This document shows, one piece after another, positions 34,183 to 42,344 of a stretch of DNA of 64,000 nucleotides. The stretch comes from Bacillus sp. ZZV12-4809 (GTDB lineage: Bacteria; Bacillota; Bacilli; Bacillales; Cytobacillaceae), in NCBI RefSeq assembly GCF_009849585.1, contig NZ_VCRN01000004.1, positions 1-64,000 on the forward strand, given 5' to 3'. Position 1 is the stretch's first letter; each line of letters opens with the position of its first letter. Both the position numbers and the translations under genes were made by a program. A model generated the notes under the pieces. It did not search any database. It was not told where the DNA came from and was given only the letters and a program-made list of their open reading frames with translations.

Positions 34183-35061
34183 TTGGACTTTTCTGCTATA
34201 GGTAAAAAAATACGAGAGCTGAGAAAATCAGCAGGCCTTTCTCAAAAGGATCTTGCTAAGGATATATGTACTCAGGCGCAAATAAGCAAAATTGAAAAAG
34301 GGGATGTCCTCCCTTTGGCGTCTACTTTATATTTCATCTCTCAAAAGCTAGGGGTTGATATTAATTATTTTTTCGAGCATGGAACAACACCGAGGCTTGA
34401 TTATATACAGGAAGTTAATAACCAGCTTAGGATAGCGAGGCGCAGACTTGATTACCCCCTCATAAAAGAGATTGTGGAAACGGAAGAACGGAATCCGCTT
34501 TTTACATCCAATAAGAGAAATTACCAGATCCTTCTCTGGCATAAAGGGATTTACAAATATCATGTCGATCAACTGCTTGAAGAAGCTCTTCTATATATGG
34601 ATAGAGCCATCGATTTGACACTCGAGAAAGTGTGGAGTGAAAAGGAAATTGAGATTTTGAACAGTAAAGGAATTCTACTATATGAAGTTGGGAGATACAA
34701 GGAGGCTATTGATGTATTCCTTCATGCCTTAAATCATTTAGGAGGGATCATTTATTTAAATGATGAAACAGTCCGCATCAGGCTCCTTTATAACACGGCC
34801 AAAGCCTATACAGATATTAAGAACTATGACCACTCTACAAAGCTCTGTCATGAGGCAATTGAAAGCTGTTTAGAAAAGGATCAGTTATTTCTATTGGGCC
34901 ATCTCCATTATCATGTTGGCTATAATTATGAGCTCAAAGAACAGTTTATTTTAGCTAAAAAGTATATGGAGGAAGCTCTTGATATTTTTCGGTTGCAGCG
35001 GGATGAACGATATAATGACTTTATTCGCGAGAAAATTACATTCTTTGACAAAATTCTCTAA
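34183..35061 (+). CDS. second PlcR/NprR-like (RRNPP) HTH-TPR regulator
   Basis: Paralogue of the regulator at 32517-33404, 292 aa, same architecture. The XRE HTH occupies residues 4-65 (KKIRELRKSAGLSQKDLAKDICTQ, QISKIEKGDVLP, INYFFEHG) and TPR-like helices fill the rest (WHKGIYKYHVDQLLEEAL, GILLYEVGRYKEAIDVF, YNTAKAYTDIKNYDHS, YHVGYNYELKEQF). TTG 34183 has AGGAGG 7 bases upstream; the in-frame ATG 34120 lacks a site. No signal-peptide gene follows. It may share the GIPSEH pheromone or answer to a peptide from elsewhere. The next gene, a LytE-like hydrolase with an inverted repeat in its promoter, is a candidate target. Confidence 0.87.
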   Translation: MDFSAIGKKIRELRKSAGLSQKDLAKDICTQAQISKIEKGDVLPLASTLYFISQKLGVDINYFFEHGTTPRLDYIQEVNNQLRIARRRLDYPLIKEIVETEERNPLFTSNKRNYQILLWHKGIYKYHVDQLLEEALLYMDRAIDLTLEKVWSEKEIEILNSKGILLYEVGRYKEAIDVFLHALNHLGGIIYLNDETVRIRLLYNTAKAYTDIKNYDHSTKLCHEAIESCLEKDQLFLLGHLHYHVGYNYELKEQFILAKKYMEEALDIFRLQRDERYNDFIREKITFFDKIL

Positions 35062-35205
35062 TAGTCATCACGACATAAGTCGACAGTCCCTTATTATTGT
35101 AAAATAATAGTTAGTTTTTTGTATATTCATGTAAAAATATGATCTTTTTGGACGATATATATGATAAAATAGTACGAAAATACGTCCAAGGAGTGATTCG
35201 GAAAA

Positions 35206-36255
35206 GTGAAAAAACAGATGGTTACAATTGCTGCTGCAGCAATGCTTTCTTCTGCCTTTGCCTCTCAGGCTTCCGCCGATACATACACAGTAAAAAAAGG
35301 GGATACCCTGTTTCATCTGGCTATTAAATACAAAACGACTGTTACAGATATTAAAAAAATCAATAACTTAAATTCCGATTTTCTATCAATCAATCAAAAA
35401 CTTGAAATACCAGGGGCAGCAGCAGAGAAGCCTGCAGCCAATCAGCCTTCAGGCAGCACCACAGCACCTGCTAATACAGCAAAAACCTATACCGTTAAAA
35501 GCGGGGATACTCTATCTAAAATTGCCTTGAATCATAATATAAGTTTAAAAGATTTAATGAGCTGGAATGGCCTTAGCACACATTTGATCTATCCTGGACA
35601 AGTCTTTAAGGTTTCAAATTCTGCTGGAAACACTTCGGGAGATACTCAAGGCCAGACAGGTTCCACTCCAGCACCTTCCAATGACAGCAGTCCAGAGGTA
35701 TATACAGTTAAAAGCGGGGATACGCTAAGCGCCATTGCTGCTAGATATAAGACTACTGTTCAACAGATTAAAACATGGAATAAATTAAGCTCTGATTTAA
35801 TCTTGATTGGACAAAAGCTTAACTTAAGTGCAAGCAAGGATTCAAATGAATCTGTTTCCAGCAGTAAGCCAGGAAATTATGAGCAGACAAGCGGAGCTGC
35901 AGCATCGGTTTTGGCTGAAGCCCAAAAGCATGTTGGTGTTCCTTACCTATGGGGCGGCCAAACTCCTTCAGGTTTTGACTGCAGCGGGTTCATTTATTAT
36001 GTCTTAAAGCAGACAGGCTCTAATATGGCACGCTACTCTTCTGAAGGATACTACAGCCGTTCTTTTTACGTGAATACGCCACAGCCTGGCGATTTAGTAT
36101 TTTTTGAGAATACATATAAGCAAGGCATTTCACACTTAGGCTTCTATGTTGGAAATAATAAATTTATTCATGCCGGCTCATCAGGCGTTGAAATCTCCAG
36201 TCTGGATAATTCGTATTGGAAGCAACATTTTGATGGATTTAAGAGATTTTACTAG
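35206..36255 (+). CDS. lytE: LytE-like D,L-endopeptidase: three LysM plus NlpC/P60
   Basis: Secreted peptidoglycan hydrolase of 349 aa cutting the D-Glu-mDAP stem-peptide bond. Signal peptide 1-24 (ending ASA). Three LysM wall-binding repeats start at DTYTVKKGDTLFHLA (about 26), KTYTVKSGDTLSKIA (about 95) and EVYTVKSGDTLSAIA (about 165), joined by Ser/Thr/Pro linkers. The NlpC/P60 domain from about residue 230 has PYLWGGQTPSGFDCSGF (catalytic Cys), SHLGFYVGN (His) and FIHAG. Three LysM and this length match B. subtilis LytE. GTG 35206 follows AAGGAG at 12 bases. A strong terminator ends the gene. Confidence 0.9.
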   Translation: MKKQMVTIAAAAMLSSAFASQASADTYTVKKGDTLFHLAIKYKTTVTDIKKINNLNSDFLSINQKLEIPGAAAEKPAANQPSGSTTAPANTAKTYTVKSGDTLSKIALNHNISLKDLMSWNGLSTHLIYPGQVFKVSNSAGNTSGDTQGQTGSTPAPSNDSSPEVYTVKSGDTLSAIAARYKTTVQQIKTWNKLSSDLILIGQKLNLSASKDSNESVSSSKPGNYEQTSGAAASVLAEAQKHVGVPYLWGGQTPSGFDCSGFIYYVLKQTGSNMARYSSEGYYSRSFYVNTPQPGDLVFFENTYKQGISHLGFYVGNNKFIHAGSSGVEISSLDNSYWKQHFDGFKRFY

Positions 36256-36283
36256 GACACCTATTTACAGGTGTCTTTTTTTC
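36256..36283 (+). terminator. intrinsic terminator after the LytE-like gene
   Basis: GACACCT-ATTTAC-AGGTGTC followed by seven T, directly after the stop codon. Confidence 0.88.
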
Positions 36284-36355
36284 ATATTTTGGAAGGAATA
36301 TACATATATCTCGAAGAATACTATATAAGTAGCGGGGTCTAAAGGAGGAGCTCAA

Positions 36356-36655
36356 ATGGAGATCGTAGGCATTATTACATTTTTGTCCTTATCTTTATTA
36401 TTGATGAGTCTTCTTTTAATTTATTCCAAATTCCATCATCAGACGCCGGGCAAGCTGGCTGGGATTATCCTATTTTTCCTTTTGACTGCCTTACCCCTTG
36501 TTTATATTGTCAATACCGAACAAAGCATGAATTATGCGAGCAACTACTTTACACTTGGCTCTGCCTTTATGTTTGTGTGGGTGGTTACCACTGTACTCCT
36601 GCTTTTTGGCATCCTTTTCAGGTTTCGGTCCGGCGAGGAAGATTCTTTTTATTAG
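36356..36655 (+). CDS. small three-TM membrane protein
   Basis: Protein of 99 aa with three hydrophobic helices (about residues 4-24, 33-52 and 66-87) and an acidic C-terminus (GEEDSFY). AAAGGAGGAGCTCAA precedes the ATG, an excellent ribosome site, and a symmetrical terminator follows. I do not recognise a named family, and no catalytic motif is visible. It is a single-gene unit between the LytE-like gene and the convergent HlyD-like gene. Confidence 0.75.
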   Translation: MEIVGIITFLSLSLLLMSLLLIYSKFHHQTPGKLAGIILFFLLTALPLVYIVNTEQSMNYASNYFTLGSAFMFVWVVTTVLLLFGILFRFRSGEEDSFY

Positions 36656-36665
36656 ACATAAACAG

Positions 36666-36692
36666 ACCCAGCAGCTCTATGTGCTGCTGGGT
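36666..36692. terminator. convergent intrinsic terminator
   Basis: ACCCAGCAG-CTCTATGT-GCTGCTGGGT, 9-10 bp stem followed by TTTCT rightward. It lies between the stop of the 99-aa gene and the stop of the leftward HlyD-like gene at 36695, so it may serve both. Confidence 0.75.
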
Positions 36693-36694
36693 TT

Positions 36695-37909
36695 CTATCT
36701 GGAAAGAAAACCTCTTGATGCGTATTTCAGCATGTCTTTCTTTCTTAACTCTGTAAAGTTTTTCTTTTTTAGCTTTGACACTTCAAATGGTGTGATGAAT
36801 GGAAATCCGCTTTTGAGAAATGGCGGCCGGTCGAGAAGAACCAGTTCCCCTTTCACCACCCCTTCTTTCACTTCCTGGGTCTTTCCAATTTTCAGCCCTG
36901 TTTCTATTGTCCTTCTTTCCAGCTTTCCGTTTTGCTGAATTGCATATGTATACGCCCCTTTTTTCACCATCTTTACCGCTTGGACCGGGACCGTCAGGGT
37001 ATTCTCCACTTCATTCGTTACAATCCGCAAATCGACGTGCTCTCCATGAAAGCTTTCGAATTCCGGTGCTTCGTTCATAGCAATCGTAAACTCATAGCGG
37101 CTTTCAGTTTCCGCATGTGGTTCTGATGTTGGATAGTTCAAGATTTTTTCAAGGGTTCCGTCTATTTTTTTGTTGCTGCCTTTTGGGATGATATATACTT
37201 TCATTCCCTCTGTAGCTTTATGAATTTCCTGCTCGGTAAAAACCCCTTCGACCTTTTGCTCGTTTGAGATTATGGTTACAACCGGATTTGTGAGGTCATT
37301 CTTAATGCTTTTGACTGTTCCCGCTATTTCACTTTCAACTGTTAAATTGGACAGGCTTTCATCGGCAGCATAAATCATATCATCATACTTTTGGATTTCA
37401 CTTTCAAGTCTGCTGATCTGCAGCTCCTTTTCTGCGATATCGCGTTCAATCGTTTGAATCATATATGCGTTTAGATTGGGTTCATCTTCTTCTGCAGGCG
37501 TTAGATCAAGCGTTCTCTTCGTGCTTTCCAAATCTCTGATATGACTTTCTATGCTAATTTGTTCACGTTCCAGTTTTTCTTTTTCTATCTGAAAATTTTC
37601 CTTCGTCACGGCTATGTCATCCGGTGAGTATTCGAATAAGCCTGTCCCCGGCTGGACCTCGTCCCCCTTTTCTACTAGAAAGGACTTAAACGTGCCTGTA
37701 GTATTTTCATAGTATAAGTGCTGCTCTTCCTTTGGAGCCATAACACCTTTGGCCGGCATAGTTTCAAGAAGATCCTGCTTTTTCACAGCAGACCATTCAT
37801 CAATATAATAGGTTCTGCTGATCTTATCGCTTTTCCAAAAAATCAGAGCAATATTGCAAGCCAGGAATAGGGCCACACCAACAATCAGCAATCTCACTTT
37901 CCACGTCAT
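36695..37909 (-). CDS. HlyD-like membrane-fusion/efflux adaptor protein
   Basis: Adaptor of 404 aa with an N-terminal TM anchor (residues 5-24), then a lipoyl-like half (GTFKSFLVEKGDEVQPGTGLFEYSP). A long coiled coil at about residues 100-185 (EREQISIESHIRDLES, EIQKYDD) follows, then the second lipoyl half (SEIAGTVKSI) and beta-barrel domains (VEGVFTEQEI, LTVPVQAVK). Such proteins join MacB-type ABC exporters or similar pumps in Gram-positives. No ATPase or exporter gene is adjacent; the only operon partner is the membrane protein 14 bases upstream. GAGGGATC precedes the ATG. Confidence 0.85.
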   Translation of the reverse strand: MTWKVRLLIVGVALFLACNIALIFWKSDKISRTYYIDEWSAVKKQDLLETMPAKGVMAPKEEQHLYYENTTGTFKSFLVEKGDEVQPGTGLFEYSPDDIAVTKENFQIEKEKLEREQISIESHIRDLESTKRTLDLTPAEEDEPNLNAYMIQTIERDIAEKELQISRLESEIQKYDDMIYAADESLSNLTVESEIAGTVKSIKNDLTNPVVTIISNEQKVEGVFTEQEIHKATEGMKVYIIPKGSNKKIDGTLEKILNYPTSEPHAETESRYEFTIAMNEAPEFESFHGEHVDLRIVTNEVENTLTVPVQAVKMVKKGAYTYAIQQNGKLERRTIETGLKIGKTQEVKEGVVKGELVLLDRPPFLKSGFPFITPFEVSKLKKKNFTELRKKDMLKYASRGFLSR

Positions 37910-37923
37910 AGAAGATCCCTCAC

Positions 37924-38586
37924 TTAAATTAACTTTTCCAATTGAATGGATGAGAGTAAAGCTGAAACAATCACGAAAAACAGATGCGTTCCGATCAGCA
38001 TGAATATAAGAAAACGAGGGCTTCTTTCGGAAACGGCTCGTAAATACTTATATTGCAGGACAACTGTCCAAATTTTGAAAAGTGTAATGGCAGAAAACGT
38101 ATAGACCAACAAATCTGGAAGTGAGGCAGCCTGAGCCATAATGCCAAGTGAAAATATGGATGATTCATTGTTTAGTCCGAGAAAAAGAAAGAGTGGAATG
38201 TTTATTGCTTTTTCTATTAGAAGAATTAGCATAACCATCAGCTGAATGCTGATCAATTTTTGATATTCAACGTCTACCAATGTCCAAAATAACAGAGATG
38301 GCAGAAAAATGATTATGGCCGCATAGATGATACTATAAACGACTTGTCCGCCGCCAAAGAACAGCTTGTATAGTTCATACTCACTTCTGGACATATCCGT
38401 CAGGCTTTTTGATGCCTGCTCACTTCCAATGCCAAAATAAGCACTAAGTCCAAATACCAGTGCACTCATCAGCATGATCAGCAGAATCTGCTTCCATAAC
38501 CCTGATAGTCTCTCCTCTTTTCTCAGCTGATGTGAGATCATATAAGGTTCCTTTAACCCTCTAAGCAGCGGTACCCGATAGCCCAT
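37924..38586 (-). CDS. multi-TM Yip1-like membrane protein
   Basis: Membrane protein of 220 aa with about five hydrophobic helices (roughly residues 33-52, 80-105, 113-135, 145-165 and 193-212). The layout and the SAYFGIGS / LFKIWTVVLQYKYL segments resemble Yip1-family proteins. It lies 14 bases before the HlyD-like adaptor gene, with GGGGGA ahead of its ATG, so the two form a small operon and may act as one export or envelope complex. Exact role unknown. Confidence 0.7.
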   Translation of the reverse strand: MGYRVPLLRGLKEPYMISHQLRKEERLSGLWKQILLIMLMSALVFGLSAYFGIGSEQASKSLTDMSRSEYELYKLFFGGGQVVYSIIYAAIIIFLPSLLFWTLVDVEYQKLISIQLMVMLILLIEKAINIPLFLFLGLNNESSIFSLGIMAQAASLPDLLVYTFSAITLFKIWTVVLQYKYLRAVSERSPRFLIFMLIGTHLFFVIVSALLSSIQLEKLI

Positions 38587-38876
38587 AAAGTATCCCCCAA
38601 TAAAATATCTATTATTCTTTTATTTTAACTTAAAATCAAAATATTGGGAAATAGGTAGAATTGTGGAGAAACGGGTCCAATAACGGATCAATTTATAGCA
38701 AAATACCTTCAAGTGCACATCTTTCCTGATAGTTAGTCCTTATTCTACAAAAGTAAGTGTCGGAATTTGCAAAAACTTTTGTTGTTTCAAGTGACCAGAA
38801 AGGCGGTATAGTTAAGTAAGAATTTTACAACTATGTCCTTGTCACGAGAGAATTAAAAATCGAGGAGGGCTTACTA

Positions 38877-38981
38877 ATGAAAATAAAAGCTGGAAACTGG
38901 ACAATGCTGAGTGAGCAGGAGAAATTATTTATTTTGGAAGCTGTCAGCTTTTTTCAGTCTAGAACAAAGAAGAAGTTATAA
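38877..38981 (+). CDS. 34-aa small protein
   Basis: ATG 38877 preceded by GAGGAGGG at 7 bases, a very strong ribosome site, and followed about 45 bases later by a terminator hairpin. The peptide begins MKIKAGNWTMLSEQEKLF and ends SRTKKKL: a polar N-terminus, a central amphipathic helix (EQEKLFILEAVSFF) and a basic tail. It has no signal peptide. I recognise no family. The strong site and isolated terminator argue for a real translated gene. The 290 bases upstream (38587-38876) show nothing else I can support. Confidence 0.5.
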   Translation: MKIKAGNWTMLSEQEKLFILEAVSFFQSRTKKKL

Positions 38982-39020
38982 AATTTATGGGAATCTGTAT
39001 CTTACAAATTAATAGCAGTT

Positions 39021-39066
39021 AAAACGGCACCTTTGTATTTGAATACGAAAGGTGCCTAAATTTTTG
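39021..39066. terminator. bidirectional intrinsic terminator
   Basis: GGCACCTTTGTAT / ATACGAAAGGTGCC with one mismatch and a TTGA loop, flanked by AAAA on the left and AATTTTT on the right. It serves the 34-aa frame (rightward) and the end of the acyl-CoA operon (leftward, stop at 39099). Confidence 0.8.
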
Positions 39067-39098
39067 TGGCTTAGCCGGCTCCACACTCCACATCACTG

Positions 39099-40436
39099 CT
39101 AGAGCCAATTCAATACATAAACATAAATAAAGGCCAGCGCCGTTACAGAAAGAAAGTATGCCCCATTCCATCTGAATGCAACGGTCAGCCCGTTTTTTTG
39201 AACACATTGGCTGATGATGATATTCATGGCATTTAGTGGTGAAATGGAAGAAGAGAGCATCCAGGTGAAAATGCACATAAATGCCACACTGACTACCGTA
39301 ATGTCAGGCATTTCCGCAAAGTTCAGCGAGGTTAGGATCAGCGGGATGACTATGATTTGATGGACTCCAAGAAAGGCCATACACGTTACAAAAAGAATGA
39401 TGAAGGAGAATAAAATTCCGATAGACTGCTGTGCTGACCAATGCATGGACCGCTCCAGCAGCTGTTTTACTGGTGTATGTGAGACTGCGTTGCCAAATAG
39501 GCCCGCGCTTAAAAAGAGGCAAATCTCCATCTTCTGTGCGAGTATTTTACTCTTATATAGAGAAATCTCTTCCTTTACAGCCTTCTTTTGATTCCGCAGG
39601 ATCATCCAGCATGCCGGCACAATACAACAGACGATACTTACCAGTAAAAGCATCGACTTTTGAGTAACCTGCTCCATAACGATCAACAGGAGCACCAGCC
39701 CAAAAACAAAGCCCGCAAGAGTATACAAATCCCTTTTTACAGGCATTGAGTCTCCCTCTTCTCTCTCCAGTGCCGCCGCTGTCTCCACAACCCCAGCCGG
39801 ACGGAACAGTATCATCCCCACAGCCATCTGCAAAACGGCAAAAACTACACCAAACGCTACATAAGAAAGATACGTGATGTCTAAGTAAAATAACACAATG
39901 CCTACTGAAGCAAAGAATGGCGACCATATAATAGCCGGTGTAAATCCTACATAGTAAGACCTTGATAATAACCTGGATGGAATTTTGATATTTTCCACAA
40001 AGCCGTGTACAATCCTTAAGGCTCCCATGTTCAAGATGGGAGCCAGAGTCAGCATAAATGAACTTATGCCATAAAAAGTATGGGAGGGGCTGTTCTTCAG
40101 CTCATTTAAATACGCAATCACTGTGTCAATAATTCCTTCCCTTCTTAAGGGAATAGACAGAAGCGGTGCCAGAATGAGAATAGCCAGCAGAGCCATGTTC
40201 TGAGTTATGCCCTCGATCAGGAGCATGCCCCTGTCTCCGACTGCATAATGAATGCTGATCCCCGCAGAGAATAGGCCCAGTGTAAATATCCTGCCCTTCC
40301 TATCCAACAAAGGCATTATGGTGAAAAATACCGCTGCAGCGGCCATATTGAAAATGAAGCTAATGTACATATGGGGTACAAATGCCTCAAGTATATAAAG
40401 AAAACACATGCTTAATACGAGAGAAAACCGTATCAT
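39099..40436 (-). CDS. multi-pass permease, ion-transporter superfamily type
   Basis: Integral membrane protein of 445 aa with roughly 11-12 hydrophobic helices spread over its whole length. Segments such as NMALLAILILAPLLSIPLRREGI, GISSFMLTLAPILNMGALRI and ITVVSVAFMCIFTWMLSSSISPLNAMNIII resemble the ion-transporter (DctM/CitM/ArsB-like) superfamily, where hairpins with NMG and SSSISPLN act at the substrate site. It is the last gene of the acyl-CoA operon, 18 bases after the tartrate-type dehydrogenase gene. It could move a carboxylate in or a product out, but no substrate is evident. Confidence 0.65.
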   Translation of the reverse strand: MIRFSLVLSMCFLYILEAFVPHMYISFIFNMAAAAVFFTIMPLLDRKGRIFTLGLFSAGISIHYAVGDRGMLLIEGITQNMALLAILILAPLLSIPLRREGIIDTVIAYLNELKNSPSHTFYGISSFMLTLAPILNMGALRIVHGFVENIKIPSRLLSRSYYVGFTPAIIWSPFFASVGIVLFYLDITYLSYVAFGVVFAVLQMAVGMILFRPAGVVETAAALEREEGDSMPVKRDLYTLAGFVFGLVLLLIVMEQVTQKSMLLLVSIVCCIVPACWMILRNQKKAVKEEISLYKSKILAQKMEICLFLSAGLFGNAVSHTPVKQLLERSMHWSAQQSIGILFSFIILFVTCMAFLGVHQIIVIPLILTSLNFAEMPDITVVSVAFMCIFTWMLSSSISPLNAMNIIISQCVQKNGLTVAFRWNGAYFLSVTALAFIYVYVLNWL

Positions 40437-40453
40437 AGGAACCCTTCTCTCTA

Positions 40454-41560
40454 TTAGTTAACTCCACTGGAAGGACTTTTAACCGTAACCGGAGCATGAC
40501 TGCTTAAAAGATTCAAAAATTCATTGCCAAGCTGATCCGTTGAAGCTTTTCCGCCAAGATCCGGAGTTAGTGCACTCTTATGCTGAAGCAGTTCTTTCAT
40601 CGTTTTCAGGATGGCGTTTCCCCAAGCCGGTTCACCAAAATGATCCATCATCTGGCTTACGGACCAAATGGCAGCAAGAGGGTTGGCAAGACCTTTCCCG
40701 GCAATGTCCGGTGCGGATCCGTGAATAGGCTCAAACATGGATGGAAACTCCCTTTCAGGATTGATATTCGCTCCCGCAGCCAGTCCGAGTCCACCTGTAA
40801 TCGCAGCCCCAAGATCGGTTAGAATATCCCCGAATAAATTAGAGGTAACGACAACCTCAAATCTTTCCGGCTGCTGTACAAAGTAGAGGCTTGCTGCATC
40901 CACCAAATAGGAGTAAGTTTTGACATCCGGATATTCTTTCCCTACTTCAATGAACACCTCATCCCAGAACACCATGGAATAATTCAGTGCATTTGCTTTA
41001 CTGATGCTTGTTAAGGTCTTTTTCTGTTTGCGGGCTTCTTCATATGCGTAGCGAATAATGCGTTCTGTTCCTTTCCTTGAAAACACACCGGTCTGCAGGA
41101 CGACTTCCTCAGGCTTTCCTTTAAATAGCCAATCTCCTGCCCCGGCGTACTCCCCTTCACTATTCTCCCGTATCACCAAAAAGTCGATCTCTTTTTCCCC
41201 TTTGTTTTTAAGCGGTGTCAGCTCCGGGTGCAGAAGTTTAATAGGACGAATGTTTACATACTGATCAAACTCCTTCCGGATCTTCAAAAGCAGGTCCCAC
41301 AGTGAAATATGGTCAGGCACACCAGGATAGCCTACTGCTCCTAAATAGATGGCATCAAATTCTTTTAATTTTTCAATCCCGTCATCAGCCATCATCTTTC
41401 CGTTATCCAAATAATACTCGCAGCCCCATGGGAACTCCGTAAACGAGAAGGATAGACCGGGATCCAGTTCCTCAATTTTTTTTAACACTTTTACTCCTTC
41501 TGCCACAACCTCCGGACCTATTCCATCCCCAGGGATCAGGGCAATTTTCCAATGCTTCAT
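40454..41560 (-). CDS. tartrate / D-malate dehydrogenase (isocitrate/isopropylmalate family), copy 1
   Basis: NAD-dependent beta-decarboxylating dehydrogenase of 368 aa. Motifs: GDGIGPEVV near residue 11, GAVGYPGVPDH, RENSEGEYAGAGDW (substrate loop) and NLFGDILTDLGAAITGGLG (metal Asp); near residue 280, EPIHGSAPDIAGKGLANPLA. The SEGEYAG loop is typical of the tartrate/D-malate dehydrogenase group (TtuC/DmlA/YcsA) and differs from LeuB. A close paralogue lies at 60132-61220. It sits near the end of the acyl-CoA operon, 12 bases after the SDR gene, so the pathway may pass through a 2-hydroxydicarboxylate. GGAGG lies upstream of the ATG. Confidence 0.9.
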   Translation of the reverse strand: MKHWKIALIPGDGIGPEVVAEGVKVLKKIEELDPGLSFSFTEFPWGCEYYLDNGKMMADDGIEKLKEFDAIYLGAVGYPGVPDHISLWDLLLKIRKEFDQYVNIRPIKLLHPELTPLKNKGEKEIDFLVIRENSEGEYAGAGDWLFKGKPEEVVLQTGVFSRKGTERIIRYAYEEARKQKKTLTSISKANALNYSMVFWDEVFIEVGKEYPDVKTYSYLVDAASLYFVQQPERFEVVVTSNLFGDILTDLGAAITGGLGLAAGANINPEREFPSMFEPIHGSAPDIAGKGLANPLAAIWSVSQMMDHFGEPAWGNAILKTMKELLQHKSALTPDLGGKASTDQLGNEFLNLLSSHAPVTVKSPSSGVN

Positions 41561-41571
41561 CTCATAACCTC

Positions 41572-42333
41572 CTATGCTTTTGGGCCTCCGGCAACATATA
41601 AGACCTGACCGCTAATAAATGAGGATGCGGGACTGGCAAAAAAGCTTGCCGCCTGTGCGATATCCTCTGGAGTGCCTGCTCTATTTACCGGAATTTGCTC
41701 TACTTTGGATTCAATTAATTCCTGAAAGGAAATGCCAAGCCGTTCTGCGACTGCTTTTGTCATTTCTGTCTTAATAAACCCAGGTGCAATGGCATTAACG
41801 GTAATATTGTATTTTCCCAGTTCAATAGCCAGTGTTTTCGTAAATCCCTGGATCCCTGCTTTTGCCGCTGCGTAATTGGCCTGCCCCCTGCTTCCCAGAG
41901 CTGATACGGAAGATAGATTGATGATTCTTCCATATTTGTTCTGAACCATTAATTTCTGGGCATATTTACTGCAGAGGAAAGTTCCCTTCAAGTGAACATT
42001 CATGACACTGTCCCAATCTTCGGCATTCATCTTAAATAACAGGTTATCCCGGATGATCCCGGCATTATTGACTAAAATGTCCGCCCTTCCATGCCTTTCC
42101 TCTATATAGGAAAAAAACCTTTCCACTTCCTGTTCATTGGTGATATCAGCCTTAAGCATTTCTGCATCAAAGCCTTTTTCCAGCAGTTCATGTCGGGTAT
42201 CAGCTAAGGCTTCTTCATTAATGTCGACTAAATAGACATATGCACCTTCCGAGGCCAGTCTTCTGGATATTTCCTTTCCTATCCCCCTGCTTGCGCCAGT
42301 AACAACAGCCACCTGGTTTTCTTGATTAAACAA
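41572..42333 (-). CDS. short-chain dehydrogenase, 3-oxoacyl reductase (FabG/PhaB-like)
   Basis: SDR of 253 aa. Cofactor loop TGASRGIGKEI at residues 13-23, NNAGI near residue 92, catalytic Ser in INLSSVSALGSRG, YAAAK (Tyr-Lys) near residue 156, and the PG block NAIAPGFIKTEM. The AGTPEDIA and VLYVAGG C-terminal blocks fit FabG/3-hydroxyacyl-CoA reductases. In this operon a role as 3-hydroxyacyl-CoA or 3-hydroxyacid dehydrogenase is more likely than fatty-acid synthesis. TTG 42333 is preceded by AGGAGCG. It is 11 bases downstream of the nitronate-monooxygenase-like gene. Confidence 0.88.
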   Translation of the reverse strand: MFNQENQVAVVTGASRGIGKEISRRLASEGAYVYLVDINEEALADTRHELLEKGFDAEMLKADITNEQEVERFFSYIEERHGRADILVNNAGIIRDNLLFKMNAEDWDSVMNVHLKGTFLCSKYAQKLMVQNKYGRIINLSSVSALGSRGQANYAAAKAGIQGFTKTLAIELGKYNITVNAIAPGFIKTEMTKAVAERLGISFQELIESKVEQIPVNRAGTPEDIAQAASFFASPASSFISGQVLYVAGGPKA

Positions 42334-42344
42334 TGACTTCGCTC

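Noticed and set aside
35098-35131. WalR-type TGTAA direct repeats before the LytE-like gene
   Set aside because: TGTAAA and TGTATA/TGTAAA pairs are present, but the spacing or second half-site is off by one base or more, so not strong enough to annotate.
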